From Candidatus Gastranaerophilales bacterium (GTDB lineage Bacteria > Cyanobacteriota > Vampirovibrionia > Gastranaerophilales > Gastranaerophilaceae), in NCBI GenBank assembly GCA_900767135.1, contig CAAFYU010000070.1:1-16898 (forward strand): DNA of 16,898 nucleotides, in the 5' to 3' direction. Positions 1 through 6,308 of the stretch are shown here, one piece after another. The position numbers and the translations under genes are program-made. The notes below the pieces were generated by a model. That model worked only from the letters and a program-made list of their open reading frames with translations. It had not been told where the DNA came from and searched no databases. Within the stretch, counting starts at the first letter, position 1, and every line of letters starts with the position of its first letter.

Positions 1-19
1 ACGTGTGCTCTTCCGATCT
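1..19 (+). other. Illumina adapter remnant at contig end
   Basis: The first 19 bases are identical to the 3' part of the Illumina TruSeq read-2 adapter, ending in the characteristic CTCTTCCGATCT. The A+T-rich genomic sequence begins at about base 20. This is untrimmed library sequence, not biology, and it implies that the window's left edge is a contig end. Confidence 0.95.
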
Positions 20-24
20 AAATC

Positions 25-60
25 TTTACATTTTATATTTCTATATATTTATAATATAAT
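25..60 (+). promoter_or_regulatory. Possible promoter for the GT8 gene
   Basis: TTTACA at 25-30 resembles a -35 box, and TATAAT occurs at 50-55 and again at 55-60. The 19-nt (or longer) spacing is above the 17-nt optimum and the DNA here is nearly pure A+T, so such matches arise easily by chance. Sequence upstream of base 20 is missing, so a promoter further away cannot be excluded. Confidence 0.3.
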
Positions 61-78
61 TTTTTAAAAGAGGTGCAA

Positions 79-1014
79 ATGAAAGAAAGAATTAATATAT
101 GCTTGTCGTGTGACAATAATTATGCTCAACATTTAGGGGTTACGATTGCTTCTATTCTTAAAAATAGGGCTGAGGATGATGAATTTCGTTTTATCATTCT
201 TGACGGCAATATCTCTGATGAAAATAAAACAAAAATTGTATCACTTAAATCAATCCATGATTTTGAAATTGATTTTGAAAAAGTTGACGAAAGCCTCTTT
301 TCAAATTGCCCGATTCAGGATTGGACGCATCTTTCAATCGTTACCTATTTCAGACTGGTTCTTCCTGACCTCCGTCCCGATTTAAAAAGAATTATCTACC
401 TCGATTGTGATATCGTTGTCAGACAATCCCTCCGTCCTCTTTTTGATATGGAAATAGGCAACAATTACATCGCAGGTGTTATCGACGTTGCAGCGAAAAA
501 ACATGCCAAAAGGCTCGGAATTGAAAACTATATTAATACGGGAGTTCTTCTTTTTGATGTTGAAAAATGGCGTCGTGATGACATTACAAACCACATTTTC
601 GATTGGATTAGCAAAAATCGTGAAAAAATTGTACTTCATGATCAAGATATTCTGAATGCCGCTCTTGACGGGCATATTAATTTTATTGATGAGAAATGGA
701 ACACCTTCTATTTGACCAGAAATCTTCCGCAAGGTTCGGATAAAATGGAGCATGCCTGCGTTTTGCATTACATTGACCGCAAAAAGCCGTGGAATTTCTG
801 CAATAATGACAAATTTTCCAAAGAATATTTTGAGTATTTAAAACTTACAGACTGGAAGAATTTTATTAAATCTTACAATCTGAAAGTAGTTCCAAAATCG
901 CTTTTGATAAGGCTTGCTCGTTTTATTTTTGAAATTAGAAACCTTAATGAAAACACAAAGCAAATCAAAATTCTCGGACTAACCTTTACAAAAGAACGCA
1001 AAAAACACTCGTAA
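79..1014 (+). CDS. Family 8 glycosyltransferase (LPS/surface glycan type)
   Basis: Predicted cytosolic retaining glycosyltransferase of family GT8, resembling WaaO/RfaJ-type enzymes that add glucose or galactose from a UDP-sugar to a surface glycan. Seen, numbering from ATG 79 (311 aa): an N-terminal nucleotide-binding stretch (INICLSCDNNY), the metal-binding DxD motif in IIYLDCDIVV (D109 and D111), the NTGVLLFDVEKWR block, HDQDILNAAL, and a C-terminal HYxxxxKPW element (HYIDRKKPW). These are the GT8 signatures in their normal order, and the length is typical. ATG 79 is preferred because GAGG at 70-73 sits 5 nt upstream; an in-frame GTG at 73 would overlap that Shine-Dalgarno. The last 20 or so residues (IKILGLTF) form a basic tail seen on some surface-glycan transferases. 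The exact acceptor sugar cannot be read from sequence. The gene converges on the next one with a 4-nt gap, and I see no hairpin terminator between them. Confidence 0.9.
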   Translation: MKERINICLSCDNNYAQHLGVTIASILKNRAEDDEFRFIILDGNISDENKTKIVSLKSIHDFEIDFEKVDESLFSNCPIQDWTHLSIVTYFRLVLPDLRPDLKRIIYLDCDIVVRQSLRPLFDMEIGNNYIAGVIDVAAKKHAKRLGIENYINTGVLLFDVEKWRRDDITNHIFDWISKNREKIVLHDQDILNAALDGHINFIDEKWNTFYLTRNLPQGSDKMEHACVLHYIDRKKPWNFCNNDKFSKEYFEYLKLTDWKNFIKSYNLKVVPKSLLIRLARFIFEIRNLNENTKQIKILGLTFTKERKKHS

Positions 1015-1018
1015 ATTA

Positions 1019-1765
1019 TTATTGTTTGAAATATTTAATAATATTTTTCAAGAAACATGTTATAACTCTGAAACGTTTGTATGCACATTCAGGGTCAATC
1101 AGGTAGATTTTGCCGTTTGAGGTCTTCCCGAATTGCTCCAGGTTTATCTGTGTTTTAAAATTCTCGTCTAAGTAAAGATGGTCATAGAGTGTGTATCCCG
1201 ACTTTTTAATTTCGTTTATGAAAAACTTAGCCTCCTCCGGCAAAATATCGTGAGAAACTTTTTCCTCCAAATAATAGTAAGTGTCGCCATAGTGTCCTGT
1301 TTTTTCTAGCGGAAGGTCAAACCACTTGTGCTCTCTACCGTTGAAGTGATCATTTTGCGTAACTTTTAAAACTTTGCCGTCTTCTGTTTCAAACGCATAG
1401 GCACTAATTCCCATTGCAAAGAGTTTTTTTAACTTGATGTCATTGAGCTCCGGTATTTTTGCCAAATTTTCTGACATCGCAGCCAAACCTTTTACAGAAC
1501 GCATTCTCCTGGTAAACAAACTAAAAAGATTTTTGTTCGTTTTTGCGGCATTGTGGAGATTTTTGAATGCAACAGACGGAGTAACAGGCCTTTCAAAATC
1601 AACCCCTTCCAAATCCCCGTATAGCGAAAGATTTATCTGATGAATGTTATTAAAAGTAAATGTGTCGTTCGGATTGTTCGGTATAAAATTCGTATTATTG
1701 CCGAAACTTGGGGGGAAGCCGACTTTTTGTATATTAATTTGTGGTTTTATAGGTGTAATATTCAT
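1019..1765 (-). CDS. Degenerate kinase-fold protein with N-terminal signature
   Basis: No confident family assignment. The C-terminal half (about residues 112-230 of 248) reads like a minimal, degenerate protein-kinase/aminoglycoside-phosphotransferase fold. It has a strand-turn-strand with MGISAYAF in place of the glycine loop, then VLKVT with K134 in the ATP-lysine position, a hinge-like YYLEEKVSHDI, N208 in a catalytic-loop-like QINLEQFG, and YLIDPECA with D224 in the DFG-Asp position. The HRD aspartate is not recognisable, so catalysis is doubtful. The first 30 residues (MNITPIKPQI, later PSFGNN) carry the N-terminal signature shared with neighbouring proteins. The ATG follows AGGA with a 4-nt gap and lies one base after the GNAT stop codon, so the two are almost certainly co-translated. 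It is the last gene of the minus-strand cluster. The kinase-fold reading is an inference from motif spacing. Confidence 0.6.
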   Translation of the reverse strand: MNITPIKPQINIQKVGFPPSFGNNTNFIPNNPNDTFTFNNIHQINLSLYGDLEGVDFERPVTPSVAFKNLHNAAKTNKNLFSLFTRRMRSVKGLAAMSENLAKIPELNDIKLKKLFAMGISAYAFETEDGKVLKVTQNDHFNGREHKWFDLPLEKTGHYGDTYYYLEEKVSHDILPEEAKFFINEIKKSGYTLYDHLYLDENFKTQINLEQFGKTSNGKIYLIDPECAYKRFRVITCFLKNIIKYFKQ

Positions 1766-1766
1766 T

Positions 1767-2516
1767 TTATCCTGTAATTTGTTGCTTTAAGTTTGATATA
1801 AATTCGGAAAATCTGCTTTTGACGTCAATTCTGTCATAAAATCTTTGTGACTTTTCTTGCAGAGGTTTGTACATAATCTGGGTGTATGTCGGAATATCAT
1901 CCCTTTCTTTTTGGAGTTCTTTATAAAAATATTTCTTTTGCTTTGTATCTTTTGGCAAAACCTTAAATCCCAGCTTTTTGTAAAACGGGACTGCCTTGTT
2001 ATATCCTGTCAAAACTGCGTCAGTAAAAGCGTTTTTTGCACTTCTCATTGTCTTTTCCATAAGACTTTTGCCGAGATTGCTATGTCTGTAATCCTTTTCG
2101 ACGGCAAGTGCTTCAATATTGCAAAGCTTTTTGTCATAAAGACTTTCCGGATCATTGTAGGTTTGCGAAAAGACAGCCCCACGGATTTTGTTGAAATAAT
2201 CCCTTGCTAAAAGCAAGGTTGTGTTGCCGTCGTCATGCTCGAAAATATGGGTCAAATAGCTCGCATATCTTTTGTTTTTCTCTTCAAATTGTTTTTTGTT
2301 GTAAGGTAAAAGGTACTCCTTCCACAAAGGATCGCTTGAGCCGTCAATAAAGTTTTTGTTGAAAAACTCACTGACTTTCATTGCATCATCTGGATTTTTC
2401 TTGCTAAGACGAACTTCTTCCACATAAAGTTTGCCCTTTGGTGTATTTACATAAAAGCACTTTACAGGATTTTTAAGTGATGTGAAATTTGTATTGTCAA
2501 ATCTCTTTATTTGCAT
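1767..2516 (-). CDS. GNAT-family N-acetyltransferase
   Basis: Predicted acetyl-CoA-dependent acyltransferase of the GNAT superfamily, 249 aa; the substrate is unknown. Seen: the fold's motif A strand and pyrophosphate loop at about residues 134-154 (NIEALAVEKDYRHSNLGKSL) and motif B AVPFYKKLGF at about 175-184, followed by a long C-terminal extension to residue 249. The loop deviates from the usual R/QxxGxG/A: it reads R144-H-S-N-L-G149, with Asn in place of the first glycine. The first residues (MQIKRFDNTNFTSL) resemble the N-terminal signature of neighbours. AAGG seven bases before the ATG lies inside the end of the L,D-transpeptidase gene, whose stop is 4 nt upstream; the next gene starts 1 nt after this stop. 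This tight packing implies one transcript. Roughly 100 residues before motif A are not explained by the GNAT core and may hold a specificity region. Confidence 0.8.
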   Translation of the reverse strand: MQIKRFDNTNFTSLKNPVKCFYVNTPKGKLYVEEVRLSKKNPDDAMKVSEFFNKNFIDGSSDPLWKEYLLPYNKKQFEEKNKRYASYLTHIFEHDDGNTTLLLARDYFNKIRGAVFSQTYNDPESLYDKKLCNIEALAVEKDYRHSNLGKSLMEKTMRSAKNAFTDAVLTGYNKAVPFYKKLGFKVLPKDTKQKKYFYKELQKERDDIPTYTQIMYKPLQEKSQRFYDRIDVKSRFSEFISNLKQQITG

Positions 2517-2520
2517 ATTT

Positions 2521-3147
2521 TTACCTTTTTATCAAAACCAGCATGCCACGCTTTACCTGCTTGGCTAGTTGTGTAATAACCTCGTTGTCCATACGCATAC
2601 AGCCGTGAGAAGCATGCTTGCCGAGGCTTTCATAATTGTTATTCCCGTGGATAAATTCGCCGATTTGAGAAGTTTCGCCCGTTGTCGGGTCGAGTTTATT
2701 CAAAATAATAATCTTAGGTCCGTAATCCCACGGAGCACGACGTCTTTTTGTGCTGAGCGGAGCTTTATCATAAGGGTAAGTTTCAACATGCGAAATAACC
2801 CTCAAGCCTGTTTGAGTTGGGGTAGTTTCCTTTCCGCTTGCGATAAGGTATGCCGCCATAGGTTTCCCGTTTGTATCGTAGTGATACAAAATGTTTTGCG
2901 AAACATCAACAACAAATGTTGCATTCTTCTTTTCGCCCATGACTGTAACTTTTGGGCTCGGAGCTTCGCTTTTCAGGTAAGATTGGTCGAAATTGCCTTC
3001 TGGCGGAACTTCCTGAACATATTCAAACGTATCTTCACCGCCATAACCGATATTTATCTTTTGAGCATGGAGCGGTGTCGGTTGGCAAAGCATTGTGCCG
3101 GCGGCAAATACTGAGGTAACTGTATTTCTTATTGCACTAATATTCAT
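2521..3147 (-). CDS. Exported L,D-transpeptidase (YkuD domain)
   Basis: Predicted L,D-transpeptidase that forms or edits peptidoglycan 3-3 crosslinks, or attaches proteins to the wall, outside the cytoplasmic membrane. Seen (208 aa from ATG 3147): an N-terminal hydrophobic segment ending PLHA-QK at about residue 28, fitting a signal peptide. A YkuD catalytic domain follows at about residues 74-208, with FIHGNN (H168) and SHGCMRMD, in which C183 is the expected catalytic cysteine. The approximately 40 residues between signal and domain look unstructured. An in-frame TTG at 3168 could extend the protein by 7 residues, but ATG 3147 gives a cleaner signal peptide; neither start has a clear Shine-Dalgarno. 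The gene is third from the 3' end of the cluster, 57 nt after the kinase-fold gene and 4 nt before the GNAT gene. The first residues, MNISAI, echo the neighbours' N-termini, but here they belong to a signal peptide. Confidence 0.9.
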   Translation of the reverse strand: MNISAIRNTVTSVFAAGTMLCQPTPLHAQKINIGYGGEDTFEYVQEVPPEGNFDQSYLKSEAPSPKVTVMGEKKNATFVVDVSQNILYHYDTNGKPMAAYLIASGKETTPTQTGLRVISHVETYPYDKAPLSTKRRRAPWDYGPKIIILNKLDPTTGETSQIGEFIHGNNNYESLGKHASHGCMRMDNEVITQLAKQVKRGMLVLIKR

Positions 3148-3204
3148 AACACTAATTATAAAATACAAACAGAAAAATTTTTGCGTTTAATAAGTTTTTT
3201 TAAC

Positions 3205-4194
3205 TTATTCCGGTTCGGAAAATACATTATCTAAATATTTGTTTGCCCTTTCTACCCGATTTTTGGCGGTAGGAGCATTCGCAGAAATTGATTTCAATGT
3301 TCCTAGAAATTCTTTCGGATCGACTTTCAAGTCGCATAAATCTATTAACACGTAGTCCCATGTTTCTAAATTTCTACCCTTGTCGCCAAGTGCAAGATTT
3401 GACTTCATTGCTGCCAAGACAATTTTTTTGAGCAACGTACGCCTATTCCCTTCTGCTAAGATGCTGTATTCAGCCTTGTCATTCAGGCTCGTATGCTCAA
3501 TAAATACACTTAACAGATTTGCCGCCGTGTTTGGTTTCGGGGGCAGTGTTTCCGTGATTTCATCTGTAATTCTGATTGATTTACCGACTATGACAAAATT
3601 ATTGGGGTTCAAGTAGTCAAAGGTATAATTTCGCAAACCTCTGCCCTTTTTGTTCAAAGTGTCCATATCTTTTGCAATGGCATCAAAGGCTTTTTGCGGG
3701 AGTTCGGCAGTTTTGGGTAGTAAATAGTTTTCGTAGTAAGACAAAAGGTCTTCAGACAGTGCTATTCGTTGCATATTAATAGGAATGCCTACGGGAGTAT
3801 GTTTGCTGTTTGAGGACACATTTCTCAATATTTTTATGTTTGAAAAATAGGCAACAGGTTCCCCGTAATATGTTTTTAATTCGTTGAATTTAGGTTTTTT
3901 GACAGGTCTAAAATCAAGAGTTAACATTGGTTCTGCTATGTTTTGTTTCAAAACGTACTTGTCATCAATTCTGTAAACTTTACCGAAATGCCCTTCTCCG
4001 AGAGTATTTGTAGGTTTTAGTCTGTTTTTAATGAATTCGTAAACTATATCAATTAAGTTGCGGGCGTCCTCTTTGGTTACTTTTGAATTTGGGAGAATTG
4101 CAGTATCCAATGTTTTGCTGAATTTACTGTAGTATCCGGTGAATTCAGGCTTTTTATATTGTGTTGTGTTAAAAGATATCGGACTGATGTTCAT
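3205..4194 (-). CDS. Kinase-fold protein with N-terminal signature
   Basis: Protein of 329 aa with a recognisable kinase-like ATP site. Seen: a canonical glycine-rich loop LGEGHFGKVY (G66, G68, G71), VLK with K83 in the ATP-lysine position, YLNPNNF at 194-200 resembling the catalytic loop (P197 and N199 matching the Pro and metal-binding Asn of HRDxKPxN), and IRITDEI with D211 where the DFG aspartate is expected. The catalytic HRD aspartate position appears to be Y194, with D193 immediately before it, so activity is uncertain and it may be a pseudokinase. About 115 C-terminal residues follow with no recognised domain. The N-terminus, MNISPISF then PEFTGYYSK at 17-24, is the clearest example of the shared N-terminal signature. 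The ATG is preceded by AAGGG at a short distance. It is the first gene of the minus-strand cluster and diverges from the gene at 4322; the 127-nt gap must hold both promoters. A bacterial Ser/Thr-kinase-like or small-molecule kinase-like origin are both possible. Confidence 0.7.
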   Translation of the reverse strand: MNISPISFNTTQYKKPEFTGYYSKFSKTLDTAILPNSKVTKEDARNLIDIVYEFIKNRLKPTNTLGEGHFGKVYRIDDKYVLKQNIAEPMLTLDFRPVKKPKFNELKTYYGEPVAYFSNIKILRNVSSNSKHTPVGIPINMQRIALSEDLLSYYENYLLPKTAELPQKAFDAIAKDMDTLNKKGRGLRNYTFDYLNPNNFVIVGKSIRITDEITETLPPKPNTAANLLSVFIEHTSLNDKAEYSILAEGNRRTLLKKIVLAAMKSNLALGDKGRNLETWDYVLIDLCDLKVDPKEFLGTLKSISANAPTAKNRVERANKYLDNVFSEPE

Positions 4195-4321
4195 ACACCC
4201 TTAAAGTTATATCAAAAATATAATTGATTTATTGTGAAGAAAAATTTACAAAATATTTAAAATTTCGCAAATTTTTGAATTTATGTTTTTTAGAGCAGAC
4301 GTAAATAGGAGGCTTAAACAA

Positions 4322-4849
4322 ATGCAAGTAAATTCGATTACGGCAAACAATGTAACTACAACACCAGCAACGTTTGCTTTTTCAGGTTTAATGCCTGAAC
4401 TTAAAGCCGTAGATAATAAACTTTCAGACAGATCAACAAGACTTATCAAAAAAATGGGTGATTTGATTGAGGATTGTTGGAAAGGTATCAGAAAAGACAA
4501 AGTACCAATGACCAGTCCCGAATACAGAGTTATAACTTCAAATAATGAATTTGTAACGGTAAAACCTGTTTATCAGGGCTACCGAAAGTTAATTTTAATG
4601 GAAATCGAAGACCAAAAGTATTGTGACAGAATTCTTATAAACAGAGAAAAACCACAGGAATTCACTTATGAACGTTCTGCAATCACGCCTTATGGTACTG
4701 CGGGGCTGAAAAGCTACAACAGTGCAGTTGAGAATAATGAAGAACTGAACACTCGTGTCGACAGAAGAGTTCGTGATATATTTTCAAAAATCCTCTTGCT
4801 ACCCGATAGGGACACAAAAGGCTTCTTCCGCAGAAGCGAGTTGAGATAA
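4322..4849 (+). CDS. Unknown protein with N-terminal signature
   Basis: Not recognised. The 175-aa protein has no signal peptide or membrane segment. ATG 4322 is chosen because AGGAGG at 4307-4312 lies 9 nt upstream; an in-frame ATG at 4283 would place that Shine-Dalgarno inside the coding region. The first 25 residues (MQVNSITANN, then TFAFSG at 17-22) follow the same layout as the N-termini of the divergent cluster: a short Asn/Thr-rich stretch ending in F-x-G. The rest is a mixed charged soluble domain: a helix-like DNKLSDRSTRLIKKMGDLIE at 31-50, a strand-rich centre (EFVTVKPVYQGYRKLILMEI), and a basic C-terminus (RVDRRVRDIFSK, FFRRSELR). It is transcribed away from the kinase-fold gene and ends at a strong terminator. 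Function unknown. Confidence 0.75.
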   Translation: MQVNSITANNVTTTPATFAFSGLMPELKAVDNKLSDRSTRLIKKMGDLIEDCWKGIRKDKVPMTSPEYRVITSNNEFVTVKPVYQGYRKLILMEIEDQKYCDRILINREKPQEFTYERSAITPYGTAGLKSYNSAVENNEELNTRVDRRVRDIFSKILLLPDRDTKGFFRRSELR

Positions 4850-4863
4850 AAATATATTTCTAT

Positions 4864-4900
4864 AAAACATTCCGCAGAAATTTGTGTGGAATGTTTTTTG
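4864..4900 (+). terminator. Rho-independent terminator after the 4322 gene
   Basis: A 13-bp stem (4864-4876 with 4885-4897, one G-U pair) closes an 8-nt loop and runs into T-rich sequence. The A-run on the left arm means it can also act on the opposite strand. It lies between convergent genes, so it probably terminates both, just after the stop codon at 4849 and next to the minus-strand stop at 4901. Confidence 0.88.
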
Positions 4901-5401
4901 TTATGGTATTAGATTTAAATATTTCGTTTCGGCTTCCTTGATTGTGTTGAAGATGCCGATGGCTTCATTGTCATTCATGCCTTTTTCGCATCGTGCAGAG
5001 TAGACACCAGATTCTGCGGCAAAATACATGACATAAATCTTGTCACCGTTTTTTCTTACGTTAAGATTTACACCGTCGCCTACCGGCAAAAGTTCGTTCT
5101 TTTCGTATTTTGTGTAATCCCCGCTGTTGTCAAGCCCGTTAGTTTCTTCAAAACTTTTTCTAACGATTACCTCTCTTTTTTCATCAAGCGGGTACGTGAC
5201 TTCAAACATGCCTTTCATTGCTCTTACTTTATAGTTTGAAAGAGTTAGCGGAAAGTCAAAGCCAGCAACCTTTTTCCCGCACTCAAAATTGTTGTTGCAT
5301 TCTGTCCAAGGGTTCGACATTCCTGCCAGATTTGAGTTTGTGCAGGCTGTAGTAACCACTGCAAGTGCAATTATGACAGTAATAAAGAGTATTCTTTTCA
5401 T
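4901..5401 (-). CDS. Small lipoprotein-like exported protein
   Basis: Unrecognised 166-aa exported protein. Seen: a basic start (MKRI), a hydrophobic core, and VVTTAC with C20 as the probable lipidated cysteine. The lipobox is imperfect, with Thr at -3 where Leu/Val is usual, so it could instead be a plain signal peptide. Three further cysteines (C35, C41, C138) could form a disulfide outside the membrane. The mature part is beta-rich and charged (FEVTYPLDEKREVIVRKSFE). ATG 5401 is preceded by GAGGAG with a 6-nt gap, a clear Shine-Dalgarno. The reading frame extends upstream to 5512, but that part runs through the tRNA-Phe gene and is not coding. Only about 50 nt separate the start from the tRNA and these contain a terminator hairpin, leaving no room for an ordinary promoter, so expression by read-through from the tRNA transcript is likely. 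Confidence 0.8.
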   Translation of the reverse strand: MKRILFITVIIALAVVTTACTNSNLAGMSNPWTECNNNFECGKKVAGFDFPLTLSNYKVRAMKGMFEVTYPLDEKREVIVRKSFEETNGLDNSGDYTKYEKNELLPVGDGVNLNVRKNGDKIYVMYFAAESGVYSARCEKGMNDNEAIGIFNTIKEAETKYLNLIP

Positions 5402-5420
5402 ATTTAACTCCTCTATACTA

Positions 5421-5449
5421 AAAAAAAGAGCCTTGACAGCTCTTTTTTT
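5421..5449 (-). terminator. Terminator hairpin between tRNA-Phe and lipoprotein gene
   Basis: A perfect 11-bp stem (5421-5431 with 5439-5449) and 7-nt loop end in a run of eight U residues on the minus strand, right after the tRNA CCA end. It fits a Rho-independent terminator of the tRNA. It sits 8 nt before the Shine-Dalgarno of the downstream gene, so it may also act as an attenuator for that gene. Confidence 0.88.
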
Positions 5450-5451
5450 AA

Positions 5452-5527
5452 TGGTGCCGCAACTCGGAATTGAACCAAGGACACAGGGATTTTCAGTCCC
5501 TTGCTCTACCAACTGAGCTATTGCGGC
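5452..5527 (-). tRNA. tRNA-Phe (GAA)
   Basis: A 76-nt tRNA on the minus strand with all arms legible: acceptor GCCGCAA paired with TTGCGGC, D-arm AGCTCAGTTGGTAGAGC, anticodon stem AGGGA/TCCCT with loop CTGAAAA giving anticodon GAA (Phe), T-arm with GGTTCAATTCC, discriminator A and an encoded CCA. It lies 175 nt downstream of infC on the same strand. Confidence 0.98.
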
Positions 5528-5702
5528 ATATTCTATTTAATTTTTATTTAGTTATTTATATTTGAGCATAGAAAGCAATTCTACTATCTCAAAAATCTCT
5601 TATTTTGCGAGGCAACAAATATTCTTTGGAGTAAATGGAGTCAAATATTCAATTGCCACGTTTATAATTATACATACTGATTTTTTAGAGTCAAGAACTT
5701 TT

Positions 5703-6245
5703 TTACTGTGCACTCGGGGCCACGTACAATGTAACGTTACGACCTTCTAATTGAGGTTTTTTCTCAATAACGACAGGCATGTTTTCCATGTCTTTCATGA
5801 ATTTGTTAGCCAAGTCAAATGCAAGGTTTGAGTGTTGCATTTCTCGTCCTCTAAGCATAACAACGATTTTTACCTTGTTCCCCTGTGCTATGAATTTTTC
5901 TAAACTCTTTATTCTGACTTGATAGTCGTGTGTATCAATTTTATAACGAATTTTGATTTCTTTGACATCAACTGTGTGTTGCTTCTTTTTGGCTTCTTTT
6001 GCTTTTTTTTCTAATTCGTATTTATATTTTCCGTAATTCAAGATTTTAGCAACCGGTGGCTCTTGGTTCGGATTTATTAAAACTAGGTCTAAATCTGCGT
6101 CATAAGCCATTTGTAATGCTTTTGATGTCGCTATAACTCCTAGGTTGTCACCATTTTGATCAATCAATCTCACTTCTCGTGAGCGAATTCTTTCGTTCAT
6201 AATCGCTTGATTGTGACGATTATTTCTGTTGTCGTTGTAAGCTAT
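5703..6245 (-). CDS. infC: Translation initiation factor IF-3, probable AUA start
   Basis: IF-3 binds the 30S subunit, keeps it from joining 50S prematurely and proofreads the start codon-initiator tRNA pairing. Seen: the N-domain opening NERIRSREVRLIDQNG, then LGVIATSKALQMAYDADLDL and PPVAKILNYGKYKYE, a lysine-rich linker (KKAKEAKKKQ), and the C-domain VKEIKIRYKIDTHDY through GRNVTLYVAPS. Start choice: AGGAG (6254-6258 on the minus strand) is followed after 8 nt by an in-frame ATA at 6243-6245, giving 180 aa, the usual family length. The frame stays open to a GTG at 6308, but that lacks a Shine-Dalgarno and may lie upstream of the transcript start. An in-frame ATG 16 codons downstream also lacks one. 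Known: IF-3 genes often use a rare start such as AUU, which IF-3 itself discriminates against, giving feedback control. AUA here would fit that logic. rpmI and rplT, usually just downstream, are absent. Confidence 0.93.
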   Translation of the reverse strand: MAYNDNRNNRHNQAIMNERIRSREVRLIDQNGDNLGVIATSKALQMAYDADLDLVLINPNQEPPVAKILNYGKYKYELEKKAKEAKKKQHTVDVKEIKIRYKIDTHDYQVRIKSLEKFIAQGNKVKIVVMLRGREMQHSNLAFDLANKFMKDMENMPVVIEKKPQLEGRNVTLYVAPSAQ

Positions 6246-6258
6246 TGTTTTATCTCCT
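6243..6258 (-). promoter_or_regulatory. infC ribosome binding site and AUA start
   Basis: On the minus strand, AGGAG is followed by an 8-nt spacer and then ATA in the IF-3 frame. No ATG, GTG or TTG sits at a usable distance from this strong Shine-Dalgarno. It decides the start and suggests a non-canonical codon sensitive to IF-3 level. Confidence 0.65.
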
Positions 6259-6308
6259 ATGTTAGTCTTTACATCTGTTATACTAGCACAAAAGAACTTT
6301 TTTCGCAC

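Noticed and set aside
2569..3114. Plus-strand 181-codon frame opposite the L,D-transpeptidase
   Set aside because: The opposite strand encodes a YkuD domain with catalytic motifs and a signal peptide; this frame shows no domain.
5402..5512. N-terminal 37-residue extension of the lipoprotein gene
   Set aside because: It is translated through the tRNA-Phe gene and its terminator; the ATG at 5401 has a strong Shine-Dalgarno and begins a signal peptide.
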